From Streptomyces sp. CB02058 (GTDB lineage: Bacteria; Actinomycetota; Actinomycetes; Streptomycetales; Streptomycetaceae): DNA of 64,000 nucleotides. The stretch spans positions 124,001 through 188,000 of the forward strand of contig NZ_LIPG01000002.1 of assembly GCF_001905505.1 (NCBI RefSeq), given 5' to 3'. A model generated the notes under the pieces. That model searched no databases. It saw nothing but the letters and a program-made list of their open reading frames with translations, and was not told the origin of the DNA. Position numbers and translations under genes: made by a program. This document shows, piece by piece, positions 9,355-19,326 of the stretch (position 1 is its first letter; each line of letters opens with the position of its first letter).

Positions 9355-9391
9355 GGGCCCTCGCGTACCACTCCCCGGTACGCGAGGGCCC
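9355..9391 (+). terminator. hairpin terminator after the permease
   Basis: GGGCCCTCGCGTACC and GGTACGCGAGGGCCC form a perfect 15-base-pair stem with a seven-base loop, starting 58 bases after the permease stop. It ends just before the promoter of the Mec+ gene. Confidence 0.8.
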
Positions 9392-9411
9392 GTCTGCTTA
9401 TCCTGGGGGCC

Positions 9412-9846
9412 ATGCTGACCCTTACCCAGGTGCTCCACGACCAGATCGTCGCGCACTCCCGCGCGGACCACCCCGACGAGGCATGCGGAGTGGTCGCGGG
9501 CCCGGCCGGGACGGGCCGCGCCGAGCGCTTCGTCCCGATGCTCAACGCCGCGCGCTCACCCACGTTCTACGAGTTCGACTCCACGGACCTGCTGAAGCTC
9601 TACCGCGAGATGGACGACCGCGACGAGGAGCCGGTGATCATCTACCACTCCCACACGGCGACCGAGGCCTACCCCTCGCGCACCGACGTCACGTACGCCA
9701 ACGAGCCCGGCGCCCACTACGTGCTGGTCTCCACCGCGGACACCGACGAAGCGGGCCCCTTCCAGTTCCGCTCGTACCGCATCGTGGACGGCGAGATCAC
9801 CGAGGAAGAGGTCGAGATCGTCGAGGCCTATCCCTCCGCGGCCTGA
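9412..9846 (+). CDS. mec: Mec+-type JAMM metalloprotease (CysO-cysteine hydrolase)
   Basis: A 144-residue M67-family protease. The zinc site is HSHTATEAYPSRTD, a variant of the JAMM pattern HxHx(n)SxxD, and an upstream Glu sits in DEACGVV. In Mycobacterium tuberculosis the equivalent enzyme releases cysteine from the CysO carrier. Here it precedes cysO and cysM, the same order as the mycobacterial mec-cysO-cysM cluster, though a leader peptide gene intervenes. A TATCCT box at 9399-9404 lies 7 bases before the ATG, with only GGGGG between, so the message may be leaderless. Confidence 0.9.
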   Translation: MLTLTQVLHDQIVAHSRADHPDEACGVVAGPAGTGRAERFVPMLNAARSPTFYEFDSTDLLKLYREMDDRDEEPVIIYHSHTATEAYPSRTDVTYANEPGAHYVLVSTADTDEAGPFQFRSYRIVDGEITEEEVEIVEAYPSAA

Positions 9847-9953
9847 CCCCCGGCGCGGCGCCGGAGAGCACCGCCCGGCGCCGCGTGTCCACCTGGCGAA
9901 CGCTCACCATCCACGATGTGGGATCACACTCCGTCGCAGGGGTGGGGAATCGA

Positions 9954-9959
9954 TACGAT
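9954..9959 (+). promoter_or_regulatory. -10 box for a leaderless leader-peptide transcript
   Basis: TACGAT ends six bases before the ATG at 9966, which is the spacing expected when transcription starts on the start codon itself. No Shine-Dalgarno is present upstream of that ATG. A clear -35 box is not seen. Confidence 0.5.
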
Positions 9960-9965
9960 GAGCCC

Positions 9966-10079
9966 ATGGTTCTCCATGACGTGAGCGAAAAGACGCCGGG
10001 CGCGATGCTCGTCGCGCGGCTGCACGTCGACCTGTGCAGGCTGTCGAGTGCCATGTGTCCGGCTTCCGCCTGCCCGTGA
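9966..10079 (+). CDS. cysteine-rich leader peptide (putative attenuator)
   Basis: A 37-codon open frame. Its C-terminal half reads RLHVDLCRLSSAMCPASACP, with three Cys in 13 residues. The RLHVDL-x-RLxSxxC pattern matches the actinobacterial family of putative leader peptides found upstream of sulfur-assimilation genes. In mycobacteria, leaderless Cys-rich short frames of this kind have been shown to act as cysteine-responsive attenuators. The frame lies 113 bases before cysO. Internal starts at GTG 9981 and ATG 10005 are possible. The peptide itself is unlikely to have a function; ribosome progress over the Cys codons probably reports cysteine supply to the cysO-cysM genes. Confidence 0.75.
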   Translation: MVLHDVSEKTPGAMLVARLHVDLCRLSSAMCPASACP

Positions 10080-10125
10080 ACCGCCCGGCCTGAGCCGCGG
10101 TCCGAGCGCGACCACGTACGCACCA

Positions 10126-10139
10126 CCCCCGCGCGGGGG
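10126..10139 (+). promoter_or_regulatory. hairpin between leader peptide and cysO
   Basis: CCCCC and GGGGG flank GCGC, a compact and very stable hairpin 46 bases after the leader stop and 53 before cysO. It has no T-run, so whether it acts as an attenuator, a Rho-related element or merely a structured spacer is open. Its position is right for control by ribosome occupancy of the leader. Confidence 0.4.
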
Positions 10140-10192
10140 CACACAAACGCGCGCCCCACGCCACCTCCCCGCTTTCGACAGGAGCCCACGCC

Positions 10193-11421
<1,229 letters not shown>

Positions 11422-11475
11422 GGCCTTTCGTTCGGATCGGGGCACGCGAGCCCGCCGAGATCCGAACGAGAGGCC
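11422..11475 (+). terminator. long inverted repeat after cysM, terminator or intergenic repeat element
   Basis: GGCCTTTCGTTCGGATC and GATCCGAACGAGAGGCC pair over 17 bases with one wobble, enclosing a 20-base GC-rich loop. It starts directly after the cysM stop. The shape fits a terminator between convergent genes, but the sequence also resembles palindromic repeats that recur between Streptomyces genes. I see only one copy in this window. Confidence 0.6.
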
Positions 11476-11539
11476 ATAGGTTCGTCCGCCACGGAAGGCG
11501 CGGCGCGGGAGGAGATCCCGTGCCGCGCCTTCCGTCCGT

Positions 11540-12022
11540 TCACCCCAGCCCGCGCACCTGCCCCCACACGGCCGGGTCGAGGTCGCCGGCCTTCCGGCGG
11601 AAGCCCGACACCGCCACGTCGCGCAGCTCGTCCGTCTCCAGGAAGCTCTGCCGGCCACGGGCGTCCCCCACCGCACCGGGCGGCAGCGCGATCACTCCCG
11701 GCCGCTCCTCGTGGTGCTTGCTGGTGATCTTGGCGACGACCGCCGTGCCGTTCCGCACGGACAGGACGAGGCACGGCCGGTCCTTGGAGCCCGGCCCGTC
11801 CTCGTACGGCACGTCCGCCCACCAGATCTCCCCGGGCCGGGGGTCCCCGTGCGGACGCCCCTTCTTCCGCGCCGGAGCCCGCTCCGGTGCGCGCCCCGGA
11901 GGACGCGTCCGCCCGGCCGGACGCCGCGGACCGCGACCGCCCCGCCCGCGCGCATCGGAGACCGTCGCCACCAGAGCCAGCAGGACCACGGCGGCCAGGG
12001 CCACCCACCACCACGTGTTCAT
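11540..12022 (-). CDS. membrane-anchored PemK/MazF-like protein
   Basis: A 160-residue protein. It starts MNTWWWVALAAVVLLALVATVSDARG, a single transmembrane helix. An Arg/Pro/Gly-rich linker of about 40 residues follows. The C-terminal domain resembles PemK/MazF ribonuclease toxins: RPGEIWWADVPYEDG...KDRPCLVLSV, then VVAKITSK and LETDELRDVAVS. Classic PemK toxins are soluble and paired with a small antitoxin; here no antitoxin-like frame lies beside it. It may be a house-keeping member of the fold rather than a toxin. The ATG at 12022 is chosen because the upstream in-frame codons (to 12205) overlap the divergent MBL gene's promoter and look non-coding. Confidence 0.75.
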   Translation of the reverse strand: MNTWWWVALAAVVLLALVATVSDARGRGGRGPRRPAGRTRPPGRAPERAPARKKGRPHGDPRPGEIWWADVPYEDGPGSKDRPCLVLSVRNGTAVVAKITSKHHEERPGVIALPPGAVGDARGRQSFLETDELRDVAVSGFRRKAGDLDPAVWGQVRGLG

Positions 12023-12194
12023 GCCTCGACCGTACCGGCGACCGGCGCCGCCCGGCCTTCCATCGAACCGGTGACAGCACAGGTGAGTTCCCCCACAACG
12101 GCAGGCCCTGGAGGAGCGACCGGTGGCCGAGCGCCTTACGCTCGACGGACCGCACGAACCCTCCCCGTTCCCAGGCCTCGGAGGTTCACGCTCC

Positions 12195-12947
12195 ATGAAG
12201 CTCACCGTCGTCGGCTGCTCCGGCTCGTTCCCGTCCGCGGGTTCGGCATGCTCGAGCTACCTCGTAGAGGCCGACGGCTTCCGGCTGCTCCTCGACATGG
12301 GCAACGGCGCCCTCGGCGAGCTGCAGCGCCATGTGGGTCTCTACGACCTCGACGCCATCTTCCTCAGCCATCTGCACGCCGACCACTGCATCGACATGTG
12401 CGCGTACTTCGTCGTGCGCTACTACCGCTTCGACGGCGGACGCCCCGCCGCGATCCCCGTGTACGGACCCGAGGGCACCGAGCAGCGGCTGACCACCGCC
12501 CACGCCGACACCCCGTCCGACCACGCGATGGGCGAGGTCTTCGACTTCCACACGCTGAAGTCCGGATCGTTCGAGATCGGCCCCTTCTCGGTCCGTACGG
12601 AGAAGCTCCTCCACCCCGTCGACACCTTCGGCATCCGGGTCGAGCACAACGGGCGCTCGCTCACGTACTCCGGCGACACCGGGACCTGCGACGCGCTGGC
12701 CGAACTCGCGGAGGGAACCGATCTGTTCCTCTGCGAAGCATCGTTCATCCATGGCAAGGAGGACATCCCGGACCTCCACCTCAACGGCCGCGAAGCGGGC
12801 GAGTACGCGGCGAACGCCGGAGCGGGCCGGCTCGTCCTCACCCACATCCCGCCGTGGACGGACGCCGAGCGCAACCTCTCCGACGCACGCGAGGTGTACG
12901 AGGGGCCGGTCGAGCTGGCGGTTCCGGGCGCGGTGTACGAGGTCTGA
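12195..12947 (+). CDS. metallo-beta-lactamase-fold hydrolase (RNase Z-like)
   Basis: A 250-residue MBL-fold protein. It begins MKLTVVGCSGSFPSAGSACSSYLVE, with the RNase Z/ElaC-like N-terminus. It has the metal motif FLSHLHADHCIDM (HxHxDH), the Asp in YSGDTGTCDALAEL, and a C-terminal VLTHIPPW His. Such proteins hydrolyse phosphodiesters or related esters with two zinc ions. True RNase Z also has an exosite arm that I do not see, so the substrate is uncertain. The ATG at 12195 starts the conserved region. A perfect hairpin separates it from the convergent nagE2. Confidence 0.88.
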   Translation: MKLTVVGCSGSFPSAGSACSSYLVEADGFRLLLDMGNGALGELQRHVGLYDLDAIFLSHLHADHCIDMCAYFVVRYYRFDGGRPAAIPVYGPEGTEQRLTTAHADTPSDHAMGEVFDFHTLKSGSFEIGPFSVRTEKLLHPVDTFGIRVEHNGRSLTYSGDTGTCDALAELAEGTDLFLCEASFIHGKEDIPDLHLNGREAGEYAANAGAGRLVLTHIPPWTDAERNLSDAREVYEGPVELAVPGAVYEV

Positions 12948-12966
12948 GCCGGGACTGCCTCCAGGT

Positions 12967-13015
12967 ACGACGAAGCCTCCTCCTCCCGCCGTGCGGGAGG
13001 AGGAGGCTTCGTCGT
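12967..13015. terminator. bidirectional terminator, 23-bp perfect stem
   Basis: ACGACGAAGCCTCCTCC... at 12967-12989 pairs perfectly with 12993-13015 across a three-base loop. It lies between the convergent MBL and nagE2 genes and can serve both strands. Confidence 0.88.
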
Positions 13016-13030
13016 TGCGGCGGGGAGGTG

Positions 13031-14296
<1,266 letters not shown>

Positions 14297-14383
14297 CAAC
14301 TTCCTCCAGTAGGCAAGGCGCCGCCAGGGACAGGGATTTTTTCGGGGGCGACGACTCGAGGAACGCGGCGGCAGAAACGGCCG

Positions 14384-14399
14384 CGTGGTCTGGACCACT
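14384..14399 (-). promoter_or_regulatory. DasR-responsive element (dre), upstream copy of nagE2 pair
   Basis: The 16-mer CGTGGTCTGGACCACT matches the dre consensus ACTGGTCTAGACCACT at 13 positions as I count them. It is centred 17 bases from the next box, suggesting two DasR dimers on one face of the DNA. Confidence 0.7.
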
Positions 14400-14400
14400 C

Positions 14401-14416
14401 AGTGGTGTAGACCAGT
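14401..14416 (-). promoter_or_regulatory. DasR-responsive element (dre), nagE2 promoter
   Basis: AGTGGTGTAGACCAGT matches the palindromic dre consensus ACTGGTCTAGACCAGT at 14 of 16 positions. DasR is the GntR-family repressor released by glucosamine-6-phosphate, so this places nagE2 in the GlcNAc regulon. Confidence 0.85.
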
Positions 14417-14503
14417 TTTAGCACGGTGAGGGTTAGATAAGGAACCTGCAATTCCTCACACTCTGGGGCGTAGCCCCGACGCCACCCTGGGTGACGCACG
14501 AAA

Positions 14504-14528
14504 GCCCCCGGACCAGTGGTCCGGGGGC
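14504..14528 (-). terminator. terminator after nagE1
   Basis: GCCCCCGGACCA and TGGTCCGGGGGC form a perfect 12-bp stem around a single G. On the minus strand it is followed by TTTCGTG. It begins 24 bases after the nagE1 stop and suggests nagE1 and nagE2 are largely transcribed separately. Confidence 0.8.
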
Positions 14529-14551
14529 CCTGTCGAGAGGGCGGACGACCT

Positions 14552-15811
14552 CTACTTCGTGAGGTCCTCCTCCGTCCTCCGCTCCTCCTCCACGGGCTCG
14601 CGCCCCGGGGTCTGGAGGTTGAACTTCGTGATCGCGAAACGGAAGATCACGTAGTAGATCACCGCGAAACACAGCCCGATCGGGATGATCAGCCAGGGTT
14701 TCGTGTCCAGGTGCCAGTTGACGACGTAGTCGATCAGTCCGGCCGAGAAGCTGAACCCCGCGTGCACCCCGAACGCCCAGGTGACGCCCATCGAGACGCC
14801 GGTGAGGATCGCGTGCACCCCGTACAGCAGCGGGGCGACGAAGAGGAACGAGAACTCCAGCGGCTCCGTCACGCCCGTCACGAACGAGGTCAGCGCCACG
14901 GACAGCATCAGGCCGGACACTTCCTTGCGCCGTTCCGGGCGGGCGCAGTGGGCGATGGCCAGCGCCGCGGCCGGCAGGCCGAACATCATGATCGGGAAGA
15001 AGCCCGAGGTGAACTGGCCAGCCGACGGGTCCCCGGCGAAGAACCGCGAGATGTCGCCCTGGACCGTGCCACCGTCGTCGCCCGTGAACTCGCCCGCCTG
15101 GAACCAGAAGAAGGTGTTCAGGAACTGGTGCATGCCGATCGGGATCAGCAGGCGGTTCGCGAATCCGAAGATCGCGGCACCCCACGCGCCCAGATCGATC
15201 AGCTGCTTCGCGAACCAGGTCAGCGCGTCGCCCACCGGCTGCCACAGCAGGCCGAAGAGCGTGCCCAGGATCACGCAGAGGAACGCCATCAGGATCGGGA
15301 CGAGGCGGCGGCCGTTGAAGAAGCCGAGCCAGTCGACCAGCTTCGTGCGGTGGTAGCGCTGCCAGATCACCGCGGTCAGCAGCCCGATGATGATCCCGCC
15401 GAGAACACCCGGGTTCTGCGGCACCCCGTCCGGGGTCGCCTCGGTCACCGTGTCGTCGACGGGGAACGCGGCCAGCACGCCCCGGTAGACGAGGAAGCCG
15501 ACGACGGCGGCGAGCGCCGTGGAGCCGTCGGCCTTCTTCGCGAAGCCGATCGCCACACCGATGCAGAAGAGCAGCGGCAGGCCCACCTCGCCGTCGAGGA
15601 TCGCCGTGCCGCCGTTGAGGAGGACCTTCGCGAACTTGTCCCAGAAGGCGCCGTGCAGCGAGGAGTCGAAGAGATTGCCGAGGCTGACGAGGAGTCCCGC
15701 CGCGGGCAGCACGGCCACCGGCAGCTGGAGGCTGCGGCCGACCTTCTGCAAGCCCTGGACCGGCCCGTTCCACCACTTGCGCTGCGGTGCTGCCGCCGCG
15801 TTCGAACTCAT
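14552..15811 (-). CDS. nagE1: PTS EIIC permease, paralogue of NagE2
   Basis: A 419-residue EIIC protein with the same plan as its neighbour: GLQKVGRSLQLPVAVLPAAGLLVSLG at the N-terminus, GMHQFLNTFFWFQ, and GVTEPLEFSFLFVAP as the sugar-binding loop. The ATG at 15811 is preferred because GGGAGG sits 6 bases upstream; longer in-frame starts would overlap the dre box. It has its own dre box and its own terminator. In S. coelicolor the corresponding nagE1 is less important than nagE2 for GlcNAc uptake. Whether that holds here cannot be told from sequence. Confidence 0.88.
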   Translation of the reverse strand: MSSNAAAAPQRKWWNGPVQGLQKVGRSLQLPVAVLPAAGLLVSLGNLFDSSLHGAFWDKFAKVLLNGGTAILDGEVGLPLLFCIGVAIGFAKKADGSTALAAVVGFLVYRGVLAAFPVDDTVTEATPDGVPQNPGVLGGIIIGLLTAVIWQRYHRTKLVDWLGFFNGRRLVPILMAFLCVILGTLFGLLWQPVGDALTWFAKQLIDLGAWGAAIFGFANRLLIPIGMHQFLNTFFWFQAGEFTGDDGGTVQGDISRFFAGDPSAGQFTSGFFPIMMFGLPAAALAIAHCARPERRKEVSGLMLSVALTSFVTGVTEPLEFSFLFVAPLLYGVHAILTGVSMGVTWAFGVHAGFSFSAGLIDYVVNWHLDTKPWLIIPIGLCFAVIYYVIFRFAITKFNLQTPGREPVEEERRTEEDLTK

Positions 15812-15853
15812 CGGCATCCTCCCGGAACACGCCAGGTTTGGCGGTCGTTGCAA

Positions 15854-15869
15854 ACTGGTGTAGACCAGT
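15854..15869. promoter_or_regulatory. DasR-responsive element (dre) between nagE1 and nagF
   Basis: ACTGGTGTAGACCAGT differs from the palindromic dre consensus at one position. It is 43 bases upstream of the nagE1 start and about 165 bases before the divergent nagF, so it may control both. Confidence 0.88.
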
Positions 15870-16032
15870 TGCGGTACGGTGCGGAGCCCTGCCGAAAGGC
15901 AGGGCGCCGGTGATCGTCATCATTGAGGACAGTGCGGTTACCCGCCCGCGAAGTTGGGCCAACCGTGCGTTACCGTGACGAAACGGACCCATGGTGGGCC
16001 GCCCCACGCACGTGAAGACCAGGGAGAAGGAC

Positions 16033-16266
16033 ATGGCCAGCAAGGCTGAGAAGATCGTCGCCGGGCTCGGCGGTATCGAGAACATCGACGAGATCGAAGG
16101 CTGCATCACCCGCCTCCGCACCGAGGTCCACGACCCGAGCAAGGTCGACGAAGCCGCGCTCAAGGCCGCCGGAGCCCACGGCGTCGTCAAGATGGGCACC
16201 GCGATCCAGGTCGTCATCGGCACCGACGCCGACCCCATCGCCGCCGACATCGAAGACATGATGTGA
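16033..16266 (+). CDS. nagF: PTS EIIB subunit for N-acetylglucosamine
   Basis: A 77-residue EIIB domain protein of the glucose family. It passes phosphate from EIIA(Crr) to the incoming GlcNAc. The phosphorylated residue is C24 in [15 protein letters not shown], and [26 protein letters not shown] completes the fold. The ATG at 16033 follows AGGGAGAAGG. An in-frame upstream ATG at 15991 is rejected because it puts this ribosome site inside the gene. Divergent from nagE1; together with the two EIIC genes it forms a GlcNAc uptake locus. Confidence 0.92.
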   Translation: MASKAEKIVAGLGGIENIDEIEGCITRLRTEVHDPSKVDEAALKAAGAHGVVKMGTAIQVVIGTDADPIAADIEDMM

Positions 16267-16300
16267 CCGGCTGACAGGCCGGCCCACCCAGGTCCCACGC

Positions 16301-16343
16301 GCAGGCCCCGCTCCGTCCCCGACCGGCCCGGAGCGGGGCCTGC
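16301..16343 (+). terminator. terminator after nagF
   Basis: GCAGGCCCCGCTCCG and CGGAGCGGGGCCTGC pair perfectly over 15 bases around a 13-base loop, 34 bases after the nagF stop. Confidence 0.82.
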
Positions 16344-16390
16344 CGTGCACCCGAACGGACCCGGCCGCCCCAGCCGATAGGCTCGGCGCC

Positions 16391-17128
16391 ATGTCTCGTA
16401 TCGACGGCCGCACACCCGAACAGCTCCGACCCGTCACCATCGAACGCGGATGGAGCAAGCACGCCGAAGGCTCCGTACTCATCTCCTTCGGCGACACCAA
16501 GGTCTTCTGCACCGCCTCCGTCACCGAAGGCGTCCCGCGCTGGCGCAAGGGCAGCGGCGAAGGCTGGGTCACGGCCGAGTACTCCATGCTGCCCCGCTCC
16601 ACCAACACCCGCGGCGACCGTGAGTCCGTACGCGGCAAGATCGGCGGCCGCACCCACGAGATCAGCCGTCTCATCGGCCGCTCGCTGCGCGCCGTCATCG
16701 ACTACAAGGCCCTCGGCGAGAACACCATCGTCCTGGACTGCGACGTCCTCCAGGCCGACGGCGGCACCCGCACCGCGGCCATCACCGGCGCCTACGTCGC
16801 CCTGGCCGACGCCATCGCCTGGGCCCAGGGCAAGAAGATCATCAAGCACGGCCGCAAGCCCCTCACCGGAACCGTCGCGGCGATCAGCGTCGGCATCGTC
16901 GACGGCACCCCCCTCCTCGACCTCTGCTACGAGGAGGACGTCCGCGCCGAGACCGACATGAACGTCGTCTGCACCGGCGACGGCCGTTTCGTCGAGGTCC
17001 AGGGCACCGCCGAGGCCGAGCCCTTCGACCGCGCCGAGCTCAACGCCCTCCTCGACCTCGCCACCGCCGGCTGCGCCGATCTGGCCAAGCTCCAGGAAGA
17101 GGCGCTCGCCCGCACACTCGGCGAGTAA
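16391..17128 (+). CDS. rph: ribonuclease PH
   Basis: A 245-residue phosphorolytic exoribonuclease that trims tRNA 3' ends. It begins [40 protein letters not shown] and has the RNase PH core [52 protein letters not shown] compressed into one hexamer-forming domain; its Arg residues bind phosphate and RNA. There is no Shine-Dalgarno. TAGGCT (16378-16383) ends 7 bases before the ATG, so the message is probably leaderless. A tRNA gene lies about 1.2 kb downstream, and rdgB follows nearby as in other actinobacteria. Confidence 0.95.
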   Translation: MSRIDGRTPEQLRPVTIERGWSKHAEGSVLISFGDTKVFCTASVTEGVPRWRKGSGEGWVTAEYSMLPRSTNTRGDRESVRGKIGGRTHEISRLIGRSLRAVIDYKALGENTIVLDCDVLQADGGTRTAAITGAYVALADAIAWAQGKKIIKHGRKPLTGTVAAISVGIVDGTPLLDLCYEEDVRAETDMNVVCTGDGRFVEVQGTAEAEPFDRAELNALLDLATAGCADLAKLQEEALARTLGE

Positions 17129-17164
17129 AGAAGCAACCAAATACGCAGCGCACAGCGTCGTAAC

Positions 17165-17196
17165 GGATACGGGCGCACGGGTCGAACCGTGCGTCC
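17165..17196 (+). terminator. hairpin between rph and the small lipoprotein gene
   Basis: GGATACGGGCGCACGG is followed after six bases by CCGTGCGTCC; the inner 10 bases pair with one wobble. It may end rph transcripts, although the next gene starts only 34 bases later. Confidence 0.5.
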
Positions 17197-17229
17197 GTCC
17201 ATGTATCCGCCCCCGGGAGGGACCGCACC

Positions 17230-17622
17230 ATGGCCTCGCGCCGCCGTCACCACCGCACCGCACTCGCCGTCACCGCCACCCTGCTGACGCTCACCGCCGC
17301 GGTGGGCTGCGGCGCCGTCGACAAGGCCCTGGACTGCGTCCGCACCGCCGACGCGATCGCCACCAGTGTCGACAACCTCCAGCAGGCGATATCCAACGCC
17401 TCCGACGACCCCACGCAGGCGTCGGAAGCCCTGGACCAGATCGACAAGGAGCTCAAGGAGCTCGGTGACACCACGGACAACGCGGACCTGAGCAAGGCCG
17501 TCGACGACCTCCAGACAGGTGTCACCAACGTCCGCGACTCCATCGAGAAGGGCGACGCCACCCCCGACATCACCCCGGTCACGGACGCCGCCACCGAGAT
17601 CGGCAAGGTCTGCACCCCGTAA
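17230..17622 (+). CDS. putative small lipoprotein
   Basis: A 130-residue exported protein. The basic start MASRRRHHRTALAV is followed by a hydrophobic stretch ending in TAAVGCGA, a plausible though weak lipobox with Cys27. The mature part is helical, rich in Asp, Gln and Lys, and probably a coiled coil (DNLQQAISNASDDPTQASEALDQIDKELKELG compressed over two helices), ending GKVCTP. No named family is recognised. GGGAGGG precedes the ATG. It is sandwiched between rph and rdgB on the same strand. Confidence 0.75.
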   Translation: MASRRRHHRTALAVTATLLTLTAAVGCGAVDKALDCVRTADAIATSVDNLQQAISNASDDPTQASEALDQIDKELKELGDTTDNADLSKAVDDLQTGVTNVRDSIEKGDATPDITPVTDAATEIGKVCTP

Positions 17623-17642
17623 CCGGCAGCGATAATCGACGC

Positions 17643-18245
17643 ATGACGCGTCTGATCCTCGCCACCCGCAACGCCGGGAAAATCACCGAACTCCACGCGA
17701 TCCTCGCCGACGCCGGTCTCACACACGACCTCGTCGGCGCGGACGCGTACCCCGACATCCCCGACGTCAAGGAAACCGGCGTCACCTTCGCCGAGAACGC
17801 CCTCCTCAAGGCCCACGCCCTGGCCCAGGCCACCGGCCACCCCGCAGTCGCGGACGACAGCGGCCTCTGCGTCGACGTGCTAGGCGGAGCCCCCGGCATC
17901 TTCTCGGCCCGCTGGTCCGGCGTGCACGGCGACGACAAGGCCAACCTGGACCTGCTTCTCGCCCAGCTCTCCGACATCGACACCCCGCACCGCGGCGCGT
18001 ACTTCGCGTGCGCCGCCGCCCTGGCCCTCCCCGACGGTACGGAACGCGTGGTCGAGGGCCGCCTCACGGGCATCCTGCGCCACACCCCGGCCGGCGAGCA
18101 CGGCTTCGGCTACGACCCCGTCCTCCAGCCGGACGGCGAGACGCGGACCTGCGCCGAGCTCACGCCCGCGGAGAAGAACGCGATCAGCCACCGGGGCAAG
18201 GCGTTCCGGGCGCTGGTGCCGGTGGTGCGGGAACTGGTGGTCTGA
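17643..18245 (+). CDS. rdgB: RdgB/HAM1 non-canonical purine NTP pyrophosphatase
   Basis: A 200-residue house-cleaning enzyme that hydrolyses dITP and XTP, keeping deaminated purines out of DNA. Recognisable parts are RLILATRNAGKITELHAIL at the start, the DDSGLCVDVLGGAPGIFSARW active site, GRLTGIL, and GFGYDPVLQPDG. Length is normal. GATAAT (17631-17636) ends 6 bases before the ATG without a ribosome site, so the message is probably leaderless. A 16-bp perfect hairpin follows. Confidence 0.95.
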   Translation: MTRLILATRNAGKITELHAILADAGLTHDLVGADAYPDIPDVKETGVTFAENALLKAHALAQATGHPAVADDSGLCVDVLGGAPGIFSARWSGVHGDDKANLDLLLAQLSDIDTPHRGAYFACAAALALPDGTERVVEGRLTGILRHTPAGEHGFGYDPVLQPDGETRTCAELTPAEKNAISHRGKAFRALVPVVRELVV

Positions 18246-18253
18246 GCGGGACG

Positions 18254-18290
18254 CCGAGTGGCCCGCCCTGAAAAAGGGCGGGCCACTCGG
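18254..18290. terminator. bidirectional terminator between rdgB and tRNA-Leu
   Basis: CCGAGTGGCCCGCCCT and AGGGCGGGCCACTCGG form a perfect 16-bp stem with loop GAAAA. It separates rdgB (plus) from the tRNA gene (minus). Confidence 0.9.
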
Positions 18291-18295
18291 GTCGG

Positions 18296-18379
18296 TGCGG
18301 CCGGTGGGACTCGAACCCACACGGGATTTCTCCCACTGGGACCTAAACCCAGCTCGGCTGCCAGTTACGACACGGCCGC
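18296..18379 (-). tRNA. tRNA-Leu (anticodon UAG)
   Basis: Read on the minus strand, the 84-base gene has acceptor GCGGCCG/CGGCCGC with discriminator A. The D-arm contains TAACTGGCAG, and the anticodon stem CTGGG/CCCAG encloses TTTAGGT, giving anticodon TAG. A long variable arm (class II) and T-arm GTGGG-TTCGAGT-CCCAC follow. CCA is not encoded. It reads CUA and other CUN leucine codons; it is not bldA, which has anticodon UAA. Confidence 0.95.
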
Positions 18380-18537
18380 ATGCCCCAGCCATGCTAGCGG
18401 GAGGACGTCCCGCGCGGTACGCGCCCGGGGCACCCGTACGCACGACGAACGAGGGCGGCGTACGCCGGTCTGCTGCCGGTGTACGCCGCCCTCGGGTGGT
18501 ACGCGGTCGCGGGAGGTGCCCCGCCCGGCCATGGCCG

Positions 18538-19326
18538 TTACTTCGGGTCGTCGCTGAACTTCGAGGTCGACCAGCGGTAGCCGAGCGCCGCCAGACCGAC
18601 CGACCAGGCGACGGCCAGCCATCCGTTGTGGCCGATCTCGGTGCCGAGGAGCAGGCCGCGGAGGGTCTCGATGGCCGGGGTGAAGGGCTGGTACTCGGCG
18701 ATCGGCTGGAACCAGCCCGGCATCGCGTCGATCGGGGTGAACGCGCTGGAGATGAGCGGCAGGAGGATCAGCGGCATCGCGCTGTTGCTCGCCGCCTCGG
18801 CGTTCGGGCTGGCCATGCCCATGCCGACCGCGATCCAGGTGAGCGCCAGGGCGAACAGGGCGATCAGTCCGAAGGCCGCCAGCCACTCCAGGGCGGTGGC
18901 GTCGACGGACCGGAAACCGATCGCCACACCGACGGCGGCGACGAGGACCACGCTGGCCGTCGACTGCAGGACGCTGCCGACGACATGCCCGACGAGCACG
19001 GAGCCCCGGTGGATCGCCATGGTGCGGAAGCGGGCGATGATCCCCTCCGACATGTCGGTCGCGACGGAGACCGCGGCGCCGATCACGGTGGAGCCGATGG
19101 TCATCAGCAGGATGCCCGGCAGGACGTAGGCGACGTACTCGGAGCGGCCGGCGCCGCCACCGATGCCCGCCCCCATGGTGTCGCCGAAGATGTAGACGAA
19201 GAGCAGCAGCAGCATCACCGGGGTGAGCAGCAGGTTCAGGGTGAGCGAGGGGTAGCGCCGGGCGTGCAGGAGGTTGCGGCGAAGCATCGTGCGCGAGTCG
19301 CGGACGGCGAGGGAGAGAGAGCTCAT
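18538..19326 (-). CDS. ABC-2 type transporter permease (DrrB-like)
   Basis: A 262-residue membrane protein with six hydrophobic segments: NLLLTPVMLLLLFVYIFG, then VLPGILLMTIGSTVIGAAVSVATDMSEG with the conserved ABC-2 motif ISEGIIARFRTMAIHRGSVL compressed just after it, and further helices to the C-terminus. It forms the membrane half of a DrrAB-like exporter, often for drugs or lipids. Its start overlaps the ATPase stop by four bases (ATGA), so they are coupled. It is the last gene of the DUF4097-ATPase-permease operon. Confidence 0.88.
   Translation of the reverse strand: MSSLSLAVRDSRTMLRRNLLHARRYPSLTLNLLLTPVMLLLLFVYIFGDTMGAGIGGGAGRSEYVAYVLPGILLMTIGSTVIGAAVSVATDMSEGIIARFRTMAIHRGSVLVGHVVGSVLQSTASVVLVAAVGVAIGFRSVDATALEWLAAFGLIALFALALTWIAVGMGMASPNAEAASNSAMPLILLPLISSAFTPIDAMPGWFQPIAEYQPFTPAIETLRGLLLGTEIGHNGWLAVAWSVGLAALGYRWSTSKFSDDPK

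Noticed and set aside
11540..12022. A type II toxin-antitoxin pair
   Set aside because: The PemK-like protein has no neighbouring antitoxin frame and is membrane-anchored.
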